Positions 1-9,428 are shown, counted from the first letter of the stretch. The stretch: DNA of 64,000 bases from an uncultured Pseudomonadota bacterium (GCA_903875225.1 CAIQVJ010000058.1:62001-126000); one strand, 5' to 3'. A program made the numbers and translations. Notes: generated by a model not told the origin, from the sequence alone.

Positions 1-1
1 G

Positions 2-1924
2 GCCGCACGGCTCTACCTCTCGACCCTCGACACCGTCGCGTTGCTTGCCCTCGGCACGATCACGCCCGCCCTGCTCGCCCTGTGCGTCGTCCCGGTGCTG
101 ATCCTCGTCCCGCCGCGACCGCTCGGGCGGGAGCGCTGGCTCGGGTTCGTGGGCGGGCTCACGCTCGCGGTCCTGGCCGACATCGGCGTCTGGTGGTTCA
201 GCGACCCGCCCCCGTTCCAGGATCCGCTGCCGCTGCAGGGCAACCCGCTCGCGTTCCTGGTGGTCGCCGCGTTGGCGGTGGGCCTGGGGTTGGCGATCTG
301 GCGGTTCGTCCAGGGGGCTGGACGGGTTGCCGGCGCGATCGCGATGCTCTCGACCGGCCTCCTGATCTGGGCGGCGTCTGCCCGCTCCGTGCCTGCGGCG
401 GCGACCGAGCCCCTGCCCCCCGGCGCCCCGAACGTCCTGCTCGTCACGCTGGACACAACCCGCGCGGATCACATCGGCGCCTACGGGAACACGATCGACA
501 CGCCCGCTTTCGACCGGATCGCCAAGGACGGCGCCCTGTTCCTCGATGCGAGCGCTGTCGCCGCGGTGACGGGCCCGAGTCACACCTCCATGCTCACCGG
601 CTCCGGTCCGTGGGACCACGGGGTGCTGCTGAACGGGATCCCGATCCCGCAGGACCGGACCCTGCTCGCCGAGGTCCTGCACGATCGCGGCTGGTCGACC
701 GGCGCTTTCGTCAGCAGCTACGTGCTCGACGGGAGCCACGGGTTCCGCCGGGGCTTCCAGGTGTACGACGACGACTTCGGCTCCTTGCCGGGCGCCCAGT
801 CGTTGCTGATTCCTCGGATCTTCGCGATGTTGGAGCGCCATTTCCACCCCGACGAGGAGCTCGAGCGCCGCGGTGGCGACACCGTCGACCATGCCCTGAC
901 CTGGATCGGGGATCAGCACGGCGCCTGGTTTGCCTGGGTGCACCTGTTCGACGCCCACGGTCCCTACGAGCCCCCGCCGCCGTTCGACACGCGCTACTAC
1001 CAGGGCGACCCCCGCGACCCGGCCCACAGCAGCATGAGCCAGGTCAAGAACGTCGCGGCGTACCTGAAGAAGAGCCTCGAGGGGATCACCGACGTGAACT
1101 ACGTCACGGCGGAGTACGACGGCGAGATCAGCTACGCCGACTCGCAGCTCGGGCGGCTGCTGGACGCTGTGGACACGAAGAACACACTGGTGGTCGTGAT
1201 CGGCGACCACGGAGAGTCGCTCGGCGAGCACGGCGTGTGGTTCAACCACGGGGATGACGTGTACGAGGCGAGCGTTCACGTGCCGTTCGCCGTGCAGTGG
1301 CCGGGGCGCGTCAACGCCGGCGTGCGTGTGGCGAAGCCTTTCGAAGGTACGGATCTCGCGCCGACCGTGCTGGCGCTCGTGGGCGTCCCCAGGGCCCCGA
1401 GCATGACCGGACTCTCCGCCGCCGGGTTGATCGGCGATTTCGAAGGCGACGGGCGGATCGAGGCCCGCTCGTTGTGTTTCGACCGCGCCGCGAACGTCGC
1501 GGGCCGGGAGCGCGGGGAGATCACGAAGCCGAAGTGGCGCATGGCCGCCTTGCGGGGAGCCAGCAGCCGCTACGTGCAGCGGGAGACCGGCGCCGGGCCC
1601 GAGTACTTCGACCTCGCCAGCGATCCGACGGGCGAGACCGACGTCTACGCGAACGTCGCGTGCTCGACGCCGGGAAAGCAGTTGCTCGAGATCCTCGATG
1701 CACATGCCCGGGAGCTCTTCCTGTCCACCGCGACCGAGCGCAGCGCCGGCGACGTTGGCGAGGCCGAGCGCAAGAAGCTCGAGGCGCTGGGGTACCTCTC
1801 GGGGACCGAGGGGGACGCCGGCGCTCCCGCGGCGACTCCGGTCGACCTCACGCAGCCATGCCCGACAGGAGCCGCCCCCGCTGCTCCGGCGGCCCCCGCG
1901 CCCGTCGCGCCGGCGGCGGAGTGA
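2..1924 (+). CDS. sulfatase-like hydrolase with N-terminal membrane segments (5' partial)
   Basis: The reading frame is open to the left edge, so the start lies upstream; the first in-window start codon is a TTG at 41 and residue numbers here count from it. Residues about 1-115 hold several hydrophobic segments, followed by a sulfatase/alkaline-phosphatase fold beginning with NVLLVTLDTTR (metal ligand Asp138). The position that is the formylglycine Cys in true sulfatases is Thr177 in VTGPSHTSMLTG, and GDHGE (388-392) supplies further metal ligands. A Thr nucleophile is known in LtaS-type phosphotransferases, so a phosphate or phosphodiester substrate is as likely as a sulfate ester. It ends in EALGYL, common in this family, and an Ala/Pro-rich tail. 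The active domain is probably periplasmic. The next gene starts 4 bp after the stop, suggesting an operon for envelope lipid or glycan modification. Confidence 0.85.
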   Translation, partial: AARLYLSTLDTVALLALGTITPALLALCVVPVLILVPPRPLGRERWLGFVGGLTLAVLADIGVWWFSDPPPFQDPLPLQGNPLAFLVVAALAVGLGLAIWRFVQGAGRVAGAIAMLSTGLLIWAASARSVPAAATEPLPPGAPNVLLVTLDTTRADHIGAYGNTIDTPAFDRIAKDGALFLDASAVAAVTGPSHTSMLTGSGPWDHGVLLNGIPIPQDRTLLAEVLHDRGWSTGAFVSSYVLDGSHGFRRGFQVYDDDFGSLPGAQSLLIPRIFAMLERHFHPDEELERRGGDTVDHALTWIGDQHGAWFAWVHLFDAHGPYEPPPPFDTRYYQGDPRDPAHSSMSQVKNVAAYLKKSLEGITDVNYVTAEYDGEISYADSQLGRLLDAVDTKNTLVVVIGDHGESLGEHGVWFNHGDDVYEASVHVPFAVQWPGRVNAGVRVAKPFEGTDLAPTVLALVGVPRAPSMTGLSAAGLIGDFEGDGRIEARSLCFDRAANVAGRERGEITKPKWRMAALRGASSRYVQRETGAGPEYFDLASDPTGETDVYANVACSTPGKQLLEILDAHARELFLSTATERSAGDVGEAERKKLEALGYLSGTEGDAGAPAATPVDLTQPCPTGAAPAAPAAPAPVAPAAE

Positions 1925-1928
1925 ACGC

Positions 1929-2858
1929 ATGGTGATCGAAGAGAACCCGCTGAAGGATGCGTACCGCAAGGTGGTCTGGGGCCCGTGGCGCGCGCTGCTC
2001 GAGAGCCTCCCGCCCGGGTGGGAGTACCGCGCGAACCGGAGGGTCGGGCTCGTGGTGGGCGCGCTGGCGGCCAGCAAGATGGGACAGGTGCGCGCGAACC
2101 TGGAGCGTGGCCTGGGGCGGCGTCCCGATGTTCCTGCGATCGCCCGCGAGACCATGGGGACCCATTTCCTGAACCAGTACGCGAGCTTCGCATTCGGGCG
2201 CATCACCATCGACAATTGGGACTCGTACCTGCGCTTTGAAGGCATCGAGCACATCGAGGAGGCAGCGCGCAGCCGGCGTGGTGTGGTTCTGCTCCATCCC
2301 CACATGGGCCCGGCGCAGCTACCGCTGTGCGTGCTGGGTGTGCGCGGCTACCGTGTGCACCAGATCGGGGGAGGGGAGCCCGCCGTCGAGAAGAGCGCGA
2401 CCGGCCGCTGGGCGACGCAGCTGCGGCATGATCTGGAGCAGCGCATGCCCGTGACCCTTCACCAGGGCGGGGGCTACCTGAGGGCGCTGCTGCGCGCGCT
2501 CAAGGAGGGCGAGATCGTGCTGACTGCTGCTGACGGTACGGGCGGCGGCAAGGAGATCGGTCGACGGTATCCGCGTGAGGTGCTCGGGCACCGCATCGGG
2601 GTGCCGGTCGGCGGGTTCTACCTGGCTGCGCGGAGCGGCGCGGCGCTCCATCCGCTGCACACGGTCCGCGACCCGGAGCATGCAGGGCGCTGGCTCTCGG
2701 TCATCGGGCCGGAGGTGAGGCTGCCGGAGGCACCGCTGGACGACGTGCTCGAGTTCGGGGCAGACTGGACGGCGCAGTATCTCTCCGACGTGCTCGCCCG
2801 GCACCCCGGCGAGTGGCACTTCTGGGACGGGTTTCAACCAGGCGGACTCATCCTGTGA
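1929..2858 (+). CDS. LpxL/HtrB-like lysophospholipid acyltransferase
   Basis: 309 residues, near the usual ~300 of the lipid A acyltransferase family (Pfam Lip_A_acyltrans). I chose ATG 1929 (MVIEENPLKDAYRK) because the homologous region begins there; the longer in-frame ORF upstream only reads antisense-like Arg/Pro sequence inside the previous gene. The family acyl-transfer motif HxxxxD/E appears as HMGPAQ (His125, Gln130), so the usual acidic partner is Gln. Later family-like stretches are the glycine-rich ADGTGGGKEIG region and a C-terminal WHFWDGF. Members transfer an acyl chain to a lipid or glycolipid at the inner face of the cytoplasmic membrane. The stop overlaps the GTG start of the next gene, so translation is probably coupled. 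Exact acceptor unknown. Confidence 0.8.
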   Translation: MVIEENPLKDAYRKVVWGPWRALLESLPPGWEYRANRRVGLVVGALAASKMGQVRANLERGLGRRPDVPAIARETMGTHFLNQYASFAFGRITIDNWDSYLRFEGIEHIEEAARSRRGVVLLHPHMGPAQLPLCVLGVRGYRVHQIGGGEPAVEKSATGRWATQLRHDLEQRMPVTLHQGGGYLRALLRALKEGEIVLTAADGTGGGKEIGRRYPREVLGHRIGVPVGGFYLAARSGAALHPLHTVRDPEHAGRWLSVIGPEVRLPEAPLDDVLEFGADWTAQYLSDVLARHPGEWHFWDGFQPGGLIL

Positions 2859-4573
2859 GCAAGCTCGTTCGTCTCTTCCTCTGGTCGCTCGCCGTGTCCA
2901 TGCTCGGTTGCGCTGCTGGAGCCTTTGCCGGCAGCATGATCAACCCGTTCTTCTTCGACGCTCCCTGGCTCGTGCTGGTGCCGATCGCCTGCGTGGTGAT
3001 CAGCGTGCGCCACCCGCCGACGCGGCTGGTGAACGCGCTGGCCGCTGTGCTCTCTGCTTTCGCGGTCGCCCGCGTGCCCCGCGGACCCGCATCCCCGAAC
3101 CTCTTCGTGTTCGGCGTGGACGGCGCGACCTTCGAGGTCATCGATGCCCACGCCGACGTGCTCCCGAACTTCACCGCGCTCAAACGCGACGGCTCGCGCG
3201 CCGTGCTCCATTCCGTGGACCCGATGTTCTCGCCCCTGCTGTGGACCACGATCGCTTCGGGCCGCACGCCGGACGAGCACGGGATCAAGGGATTCCACGT
3301 GCACTCGAACGACTGCAAGGTCGCCCGGTTCTGGGACATCGCCGAGGAGAAGGGCGAGACGATCGGGCTCTACAAATGGCTCGTCGACTACCCGCCGCGG
3401 GCGTTCAAGACCGGCGGCTTCTGGGTCCCGAGCTGGCTCGCGCCCGATGTCCAGACGTCCCCGCCCGAGCTTGCGGTGGTGAAGGAGCTGGAGCTCTCGA
3501 AGCGGCTTCGTCGAAAACAGGTCGCGGCCAAGCAGGGCCCCGCTGCGATGGCCCTGGGCCTCGTGAGGGTCGGCGTCCGGCTCTCGACGCTGGCCCGCGC
3601 AGTCGCGTGGTCGCTCGACGAGAAGCTCACGCACCCGGATCTCGTCACGACGAACGTCGAGATGCAGAAGCTGCGCGGTTGGGTCGACCGCGATGTCTAC
3701 GTCGCCCAGGTGTACAAGACGAAGCCCGCTCTCGCCAGCTTCACGTACTACGCGACAGATGGCCTCGGGCACCTGTACTGGGACAAGTACGCGGCTGCAA
3801 AGCCCGGCGAGGTCACCCCTGTCCTCGCCGCCTACATGCAGGCCGACGCGATCCTCGGGGACATCCGCTCGATGATGGGCCCCGACGCCCGACTCATCGT
3901 CGTGAGCGACCACGGGTTCAAGGCGATGGACGGGACGGGGCTCGCGGGCCAGTTCGCGCCGCTCACGGAGGGCCTGCGCGCGCGGATGGGCACCCTGCTC
4001 CCGGCGGCAGGGCCGTACGACGTCACGAAGGTCGGTCACAAGCTCACCCTCGGCTTTGGCGACGCGTCGATGCGCGACGCTGTGCGCACAGCAGTGCTGT
4101 CGCTCACCGATGCCGCTGGCCAGCCGTTCTACAAGACCGAGGACATCGAAGGAGCCTCGTCCACGCTCGGGCTGACGCTCGCGGATGAGCAGATCACCGC
4201 GGAGAGGCTCAAAGTCGAGACCGTCGGGGGCGAGCCGATCACGAACTACGTCACGCTCACCGATGCGTACACCGGCACCCACAAGTATGACGGTGTGTTC
4301 TACGCCTACGGCAAGGACGTCCCCGCCGATCAGCAGCTGCCCGAGGTGCCGCTGCTCGACGCCGCGCCTACGATCCTGGCGGCGGCGGGGCTGCCCGCCG
4401 CGAAGAACATGCCCGGAAAGGCACAGATCTTCTCGGAGCTGCCCCGCGTGGACTCGTGGGACGCGCTCGTTTCCAGGCTGCAGTGGATCGACGTGGGAGA
4501 GGGGCAGGGCGTGAACGAGGACGCCCTCAAGGCGCTCGGCTACATCGACGCCGGCCCGGCAACCCCGAAGTGA
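2855..4573 (+). CDS. alkaline phosphatase family protein (type I phosphodiesterase/nucleotide pyrophosphatase-like)
   Basis: 572 residues from GTG 2855, which overlaps the preceding TGA by 3 bp. Residues 1-75 carry two or three hydrophobic segments (signal/anchor plus a short membrane region), then the catalytic domain opens with NLFVFGVDGATFEVI (Asp89 as first metal ligand). The nucleophile region SPLLWTTIASG (Thr131/Thr132) followed by a Pro-Asp-x-His-Gly-Ile element is typical of the PF01663 superfamily, and VVSDHGFKAMDG supplies the second metal site. The C-terminus again ends with ALGYI, as in the neighbouring sulfatase-like proteins. It probably hydrolyses or transfers phosphoester groups outside the cytoplasm. 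Placement between an acyltransferase and a glycosyltransferase points to envelope lipid or glycan metabolism; the substrate cannot be read from the sequence. Confidence 0.82.
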   Translation: MSKLVRLFLWSLAVSMLGCAAGAFAGSMINPFFFDAPWLVLVPIACVVISVRHPPTRLVNALAAVLSAFAVARVPRGPASPNLFVFGVDGATFEVIDAHADVLPNFTALKRDGSRAVLHSVDPMFSPLLWTTIASGRTPDEHGIKGFHVHSNDCKVARFWDIAEEKGETIGLYKWLVDYPPRAFKTGGFWVPSWLAPDVQTSPPELAVVKELELSKRLRRKQVAAKQGPAAMALGLVRVGVRLSTLARAVAWSLDEKLTHPDLVTTNVEMQKLRGWVDRDVYVAQVYKTKPALASFTYYATDGLGHLYWDKYAAAKPGEVTPVLAAYMQADAILGDIRSMMGPDARLIVVSDHGFKAMDGTGLAGQFAPLTEGLRARMGTLLPAAGPYDVTKVGHKLTLGFGDASMRDAVRTAVLSLTDAAGQPFYKTEDIEGASSTLGLTLADEQITAERLKVETVGGEPITNYVTLTDAYTGTHKYDGVFYAYGKDVPADQQLPEVPLLDAAPTILAAAGLPAAKNMPGKAQIFSELPRVDSWDALVSRLQWIDVGEGQGVNEDALKALGYIDAGPATPK

Positions 4574-4580
4574 GCTGCCC

Positions 4581-5624
4581 ATGCGCATCCTGATGACGGC
4601 GCGCCGCTGGCCGCCGGACGTGCGCAGCGGCACCGAGACCGTGTTCGAGAACCTCTGGCTGCAAGCCCGGGCCGCGGGCCACGAGGTCCGGCTCGTCGTG
4701 GGCTTCAAGGGCTCACCCGCGGGATTTCCGCCGGACGCAGTGCCGGTGGACCTTCGAGGCCGGGGCCCGATCCCGTACGTTGCGATGGAGCGGGCAGCGC
4801 TGTGGGAAGCGCGGCGTTTCCGGCCGGATGTCGTGCTCTCGAACTCGATCGAGATCCGCGTTCCCGGTGTGCGCAACGTGGTGATCGTCCACGACCTGAA
4901 CTTCGGCGCGGCGGGCGAGCGGACCGCCTCCCATCGCGCGCGTGAGCTGCTGTACCGGGCCCAGGGGCGGTCTGGTGCACACGTCGTCACAGTGAGCGAT
5001 GCAACGGCCAGGCGGCTCGCCGCCATCGGGGTCGCCTCCACGGTCATCCACAACGGCGTGGACATCACCCGGTTCACGCCGCACACCCGTCCGCCCGACG
5101 GCGTCGTGCGCTTCGTCTACCCCTCCCGGATCCTGCCCGGGAAGGGCCAGCACGTGGCCCTCGACGCGTTCGGGCGCCTGCGGCCGGACCAGCGCAGGCG
5201 TTGGGAGCTCACGCTGGTGGGCGCATCCGCGGATCGCATCTACGCAGACCAGCTCCGCGTGCAGGCGTTTCACCTGCCGGTGCGCATCGAGCTGGACGTG
5301 CCCGACATCGCCCCCTGGTACCAGGATGCCGACGTGGTGCTCTTCCCCACGCGCATGGAGGAGGGGTTCGGGTTCACCGCGGTGGAAGGGATGGCCTGCG
5401 CGAAGCCCGTCATCTGGAGCGAGCAGCCCGCCATCCGCGAGGCGACCGGCGGGATCGGCATCCCCGTGCCGATGGACGACGCCGATGCCCTGAAGCGCGC
5501 GATGCTGGAGCTCGGCGAGGACCCGGTGCTGCGGGAGCGGATCGGGCGGGAGGGGCGGGCGTTCGTCGAGCGATACGCGTGGGGCGAGGTGTGGAAGCGG
5601 TACGAGCGGGTGCTCGGCCCGTAG
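4581..5624 (+). CDS. glycosyltransferase family 4 (GT-B fold)
   Basis: 347 residues with the two Rossmann halves of GT-B enzymes. The N-terminal half (1-170) binds the acceptor. The C-terminal half starts near VVRFVYPSRILPGKGQ, with Lys188 in the position used for donor-phosphate contact, and contains EGFGFTAVE (Glu261 and Glu269), the EX7E signature of retaining GT4 enzymes. The ATG follows the previous stop by 7 bp. It is likely a cytoplasmic enzyme moving a sugar from a nucleotide donor to a lipid or polysaccharide acceptor. It is the last gene of the plus-strand run that begins at the left edge and is convergent with the next gene, only 11 bp away. Confidence 0.88.
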   Translation: MRILMTARRWPPDVRSGTETVFENLWLQARAAGHEVRLVVGFKGSPAGFPPDAVPVDLRGRGPIPYVAMERAALWEARRFRPDVVLSNSIEIRVPGVRNVVIVHDLNFGAAGERTASHRARELLYRAQGRSGAHVVTVSDATARRLAAIGVASTVIHNGVDITRFTPHTRPPDGVVRFVYPSRILPGKGQHVALDAFGRLRPDQRRRWELTLVGASADRIYADQLRVQAFHLPVRIELDVPDIAPWYQDADVVLFPTRMEEGFGFTAVEGMACAKPVIWSEQPAIREATGGIGIPVPMDDADALKRAMLELGEDPVLRERIGREGRAFVERYAWGEVWKRYERVLGP

Positions 5625-5635
5625 CGGCGCTCGGA

Positions 5636-6904
5636 CTAGTTGCCGGGTCGGCGTGGCCTGCCCGGGCCTCCGGGGCGCCCCGGGCGCACCCCGGGTCCAG
5701 GCCCCTTCGGTGCGTTCGGATTCGCCCCATCCGGTCGGATCGGGGTGCCCCGCTCTGCGGCCTGGGCGTGGGCGGCTGCGGCTTCCTTGCGCAACTCCAC
5801 CGGGTCGGGCGGGCGCGGCATGGGGGCGCCGGGGATGTAGTCCGTGCGCCAGGGGATGGGGATGAGCTCGTAGAGGTGCCGCAGGGGGCTCACCCGCACC
5901 TCGATGTACATGTCGCGCAGGCGCACCATCTCGGCGACGTCGGACTTGTGCCAGGCCACATACCAGGCGCTCGCCACGAGGTCGGCGTCCACGAGCAGAT
6001 CGTACGACGACAGGATGGCGTCGGCGGCTTCGAAGTCGCCCTCGTCGGCGAGCACGCGCACCCGGATCGCGTCGCTGTCGTTCGTCTCGTTGTTGCGCAT
6101 CGCGCGGCCCTGAAGGATGTCTCCGGCCTGGGATGTCTCGCCCTGGCGGCGGACGGCCTCGGCGTTCACCATGCGCGCCATGCCCGGTCGGCGCGGTCGC
6201 TTGATCCCTCGCATCACGCGACTCACTTCCACGGGGTCGTCGCAATCGAGCCAGCTCTGCCCCTGCAGCCCCCACAGCGTGCGGGCCGTGTTCCTGTCCG
6301 TGGGCCACTCGCGGGCGATGAGGTCGAATTCGCCGAGATCGCCGCGGCGCAGTGCGAGCACTGCCCGGGCAAAGAAGCTCGCGTCGCGGTCGTCTCGTGC
6401 GACCACCAGATCGTCCAACAGCTTGTCGAGGTCGTCGTGCTGGCCGTTCGCGTCGAGCGACAGCACCAGGTTCGTCAGCGCAGTGGTGTTCGTGGGATCC
6501 CGCTCCACGGCAAGCTGGCTGAACGTCACGGCGTCGTCGGTGAGCCCGAGCCTTCCCGAGCACACGGCGGCCGAGAGGGCGACTTCGCTGGAGAACGCCT
6601 TCATGCCCACGTAGGGCCAGAATTCCTGGAGCGCGAGGTCGCAGCGTCCGAGCCGGGTGAGCGCGCGGCCGAGCCCGAGGTGGGCCGGGACGGAGTCGGG
6701 GTGCGCGGCGAGCTCCTGACGGAAGGCATCCGCTGCCTGTCGGTAGTTACCCTGTTTGAATGAGCTCTCTCCGATCCCCTGAACCCGCTTGTGATTCTGG
6801 CCGTCGAGCGCGCCGGCGGCGGCGGGCGTGGCAGGGGAGGCCGGCGCCGCCACCCCGAGCGGGATGAGGCCGAGGCCGAACAGGAGCGGGAGGACCTTGA
6901 TCAT
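5636..6904 (-). CDS. exported TPR-repeat protein
   Basis: 422 residues from ATG 6904; upstream in-frame ORF is ignored because MIKVLPLLFGLGLIPLGVAA is a clean signal peptide with an AxA-like cleavage site. Residues about 45-330 are helical with TPR-like repeats, for example the QGNYRQAADAFRQELAAHP unit near residue 55. The tail is rich in Gly, Pro and Arg and low-complexity. The start overlaps the stop of the TPR-sulfatase gene by 4 bp (ATGA), so the two are coupled and probably act together outside the cytoplasm. No enzymatic domain seen; a scaffold or protein-interaction role is inferred from TPRs alone. Confidence 0.75.
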   Translation of the reverse strand: MIKVLPLLFGLGLIPLGVAAPASPATPAAAGALDGQNHKRVQGIGESSFKQGNYRQAADAFRQELAAHPDSVPAHLGLGRALTRLGRCDLALQEFWPYVGMKAFSSEVALSAAVCSGRLGLTDDAVTFSQLAVERDPTNTTALTNLVLSLDANGQHDDLDKLLDDLVVARDDRDASFFARAVLALRRGDLGEFDLIAREWPTDRNTARTLWGLQGQSWLDCDDPVEVSRVMRGIKRPRRPGMARMVNAEAVRRQGETSQAGDILQGRAMRNNETNDSDAIRVRVLADEGDFEAADAILSSYDLLVDADLVASAWYVAWHKSDVAEMVRLRDMYIEVRVSPLRHLYELIPIPWRTDYIPGAPMPRPPDPVELRKEAAAAHAQAAERGTPIRPDGANPNAPKGPGPGVRPGRPGGPGRPRRPGN

Positions 6905-9324
6905 GGCTGCTTCGGGGCGGGGGAGGGCCCGGGGGCGGTCGGCGCGGGCTGCGTGGGTGTCGACTCGGTCTGGTTGCCGATGGGTTTTCCGGTGGTCGGG
7001 TCGAGCTGGATGATCGTACCGCCCTTCTTTGCGGCCTCTCGTACACGCGCCTCGTTCATCGCGTTCGCCTTCTGGTAGATCACGTAGCCTTCGTCTTTCT
7101 TCCCTTCCTTGGCGAGCAGGTTGGCATGGAGCAACAGGATGTCCGGATCCTCGGGCGCCAGCTTGAGGGCGATGTCCACGGTCTTGCGGGCGCCGACATA
7201 GTCGCCGAGGTTGAAGAGGCACTGGCCCAGCTGCCGGTGGGCGTCGGGCTCCTTCGGCAAGCCTCGGGCGATGGCCTCGGCCTGGGGCCGCTGATCGAGC
7301 CAGCGCTGATCCTCGCCGTACAGGCGGGAGAGCAGGCGGCGCGCCATGATGTTGCCGGGGAAGTCCTTCACCTCGGCTTCGAGCAGCTTGTAGGCGTCCG
7401 GTCGCGCACCCGCGCCGATGGCCAGCAGCGCAAGCTGGGACCGCGCCGCACGGCGCGGTGTGGGACCGCTCACGGCCACGCGCAGGTACTGCTCCGCCTT
7501 CTTGAAGTCCTGCTTTCCGAGCCAGTACTGGCCGAGGAGCGCGCTCACGCCGTAGTTGAGCGGGTTTTCCTCGCAGTACTTCGTGGCCTTGCCCAGCGCC
7601 TCGTCGGTGCGCTTGAGCTGGAAGAGCGACTGCACCTCGATCTCCTGGGCCGGCGCCCCCTTGGGATCGAACGCCAGGGACTTCTGGGCGTACTCCAGCG
7701 CCTGTTCCGGCTGGCCCTCGCGCACCGCCATCGTGGCCAGCGTAGCCCACACCCGCGGGTCGTTGCCGAAGGACTGGCAGTCGGGCTCGTCCGTGGCGCA
7801 GGTCCTGGTGAGGTCGTGGACGTAGTCCCGCGCCTCGTCCAGCCGGTTCATGCGAACCAGCAGGTTCACCCGTCGCATGCGGAGCTCGAAGGCGTCGGGC
7901 TTGAGCTTGACCGCCTCGTCCACGAGCGCCAGGGTCTCCTGGGGCGTGTGGGCCTTCGCGCCGGACTCGAGCGCGGCAAGCTTCCGGAAGAACTCGGTGA
8001 AGTCCTTGGGATCCTTCAGTTGATCGTAGTCGACCGCCCCGATCGTCGGCGATGTGTAGCCGAGGGCGGCGAGCTGCGCCTGTGTGTCGGCGTCCATCGT
8101 GATCCCCTTGCCGTTCGGCGGGGTGGCGTTCTTGTCGGCGAGGAGTTGCTTGAGCCGCTTGACGTCGTCTGGCCGGGCATCCGCGAGGTTCGTCCTCTCG
8201 CCGGGATCGGTCGTCAGGTCGTACAGTTCGGGGCGGGGCGTGTCGATCAGCTTGAGGGTGCCCTGGACGACCATGCGGTGCGGGGCGATCTTGAACCGGT
8301 CAGCCAGCTGGTACGTCTCGGCGTAGGGCACGTCCTCGTCGCCGGGCTGCGGCTTGCCGTCCAGCCCCTCGGGCACGGGCAGCCCGAGCGTGTGCAACAG
8401 GGTCGGGGTCAGATCGGCGGTCGACACGGGCTTTTCGTACACGCCGGGAGTGATCCCCTGGCCGGACAGGATGAAGGGCACGTGCTGCGTCGAGTTGTAG
8501 TTGAACAGGCCGTGGGTCAGCTCCTCGTGGTCCCCGAGCCCCTCGCCGTGGTCGCCGACGAGCGCCCAGAGCACCCGTCGCCCGGCGAATGCGTCCACCA
8601 CGCGCTGGACCTGGTCGTCGACGAACGCAAGCTCGCCGTCGTACGGGCGCTCCTTGTTCTCGCTGGCGTAGGGCTCGGGCGGCCTGTACGGGGCGTGCGC
8701 GTCGTAGAGGTGCACCCAGAGGAACACGGGCTTGTCCTCGGGCTGGGCGGCGAGCCAGTTGAGCGCGTCGTCCACGACCAGGTCCCCGGAGCGCTCGGTG
8801 TGCCAGTAGTTCTTGTCCTTCTTGTCGTCGTCCTCCGGCATGCTGTCGTAGTATGCGTCGAAGCCCTGGTTGAAGCCCCATTGCCGCGTGGTCACGAACG
8901 CGGCGACGCTGGCAGCCGTGGCATACCCCGCGTCGTGCAGGTGCTCTGCAAGGGTCGTGAACTTGGGGTCGAGCACGTTGTCGCCGTTCGAGCGGATCTG
9001 GTGATGGTACGGCAGCAGGCCGGTCATCAGGGTCGCGTGGGCGGGGATCGTGAGGGGCAGGGGCGAGAACGCGTTCTGGAACCGCAGGCCGGCCGCAGCC
9101 AGCTTGTCGATCGTCTCCGTGTGGGCTTTGTCGTACCCGTACGCGCCGATACGATCCGCGCGCGTCGTATCCAGCGTGACGAGCACGACGTCGGGTAGAT
9201 CCGCCGGTTTTGGAGCTTTCGGTGCGGCACCGGGATGCTGGGCCGCATCATCAGCCCCCGAGCACGCTGCCAGACCGAACAGGAAAAAAGGGGCCAGCGC
9301 GGACGAAGGACGATGCACAGGCAA
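6901..9324 (-). CDS. lipoprotein sulfatase-like hydrolase fused to TPR repeats
   Basis: 807 residues. Residues 1-21 form a lipoprotein signal peptide (FGLAAC, lipidated Cys21). The hydrolase domain (about 44-440) starts with DVVLVTLDTTR (Asp52) and has Thr92 in LTIPAHATLMTG at the position of the formylglycine Cys, so maturation by a sulfatase-modifying enzyme is not expected. GDHGEGLGDHEE gives later metal ligands. Residues about 470-770 are TPR-like helices, then a Pro/Thr/Ala-rich tail. The TPR protein downstream overlaps by 4 bp. Sulfatase-TPR fusions of this type recur in deltaproteobacteria (family knowledge); the substrate is unknown. The start is 104 bp from the divergent mrp gene. 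Confidence 0.85.
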   Translation of the reverse strand: MPVHRPSSALAPFFLFGLAACSGADDAAQHPGAAPKAPKPADLPDVVLVTLDTTRADRIGAYGYDKAHTETIDKLAAAGLRFQNAFSPLPLTIPAHATLMTGLLPYHHQIRSNGDNVLDPKFTTLAEHLHDAGYATAASVAAFVTTRQWGFNQGFDAYYDSMPEDDDKKDKNYWHTERSGDLVVDDALNWLAAQPEDKPVFLWVHLYDAHAPYRPPEPYASENKERPYDGELAFVDDQVQRVVDAFAGRRVLWALVGDHGEGLGDHEELTHGLFNYNSTQHVPFILSGQGITPGVYEKPVSTADLTPTLLHTLGLPVPEGLDGKPQPGDEDVPYAETYQLADRFKIAPHRMVVQGTLKLIDTPRPELYDLTTDPGERTNLADARPDDVKRLKQLLADKNATPPNGKGITMDADTQAQLAALGYTSPTIGAVDYDQLKDPKDFTEFFRKLAALESGAKAHTPQETLALVDEAVKLKPDAFELRMRRVNLLVRMNRLDEARDYVHDLTRTCATDEPDCQSFGNDPRVWATLATMAVREGQPEQALEYAQKSLAFDPKGAPAQEIEVQSLFQLKRTDEALGKATKYCEENPLNYGVSALLGQYWLGKQDFKKAEQYLRVAVSGPTPRRAARSQLALLAIGAGARPDAYKLLEAEVKDFPGNIMARRLLSRLYGEDQRWLDQRPQAEAIARGLPKEPDAHRQLGQCLFNLGDYVGARKTVDIALKLAPEDPDILLLHANLLAKEGKKDEGYVIYQKANAMNEARVREAAKKGGTIIQLDPTTGKPIGNQTESTPTQPAPTAPGPSPAPKQP

Positions 9325-9382
9325 AAGCGCTCCACGGAACGTGGCCCCCTACCCATGACGCCCCCGTTGGGCAAGACACGGG

Positions 9383-9410
9383 TTGTCATGAGGCGCGCAA
9401 GCATTAGAGT
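9383..9410 (+). promoter_or_regulatory. candidate sigma-70-type promoter for mrp-moaA
   Basis: TTGTCA (9383-9388), a 16-base spacer and TAGAGT (9405-9410) lie 18 bp before the ATG of the Mrp-type ATPase, in the gap between divergent genes. The match to TTGACA/TATAAT is moderate and the spacer is one base short. A GAGGAA ribosome-binding site follows at about 9418. Inferred from sequence only. Confidence 0.35.
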
Positions 9411-9428
9411 CTGCGCCCGAGGAAGTCC

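Noticed and set aside
2834-5086. Minus-strand 750-codon ORF opposite the phosphodiesterase and GT4 genes
   Set aside because: High-GC shadow with Arg/Glu/His-rich nonsense and no domain; both plus-strand genes have clear motifs.
7126-9198. Plus-strand 690-codon ORF opposite the TPR-sulfatase
   Set aside because: Antisense shadow; the minus frame carries lipobox, metal and nucleophile motifs.
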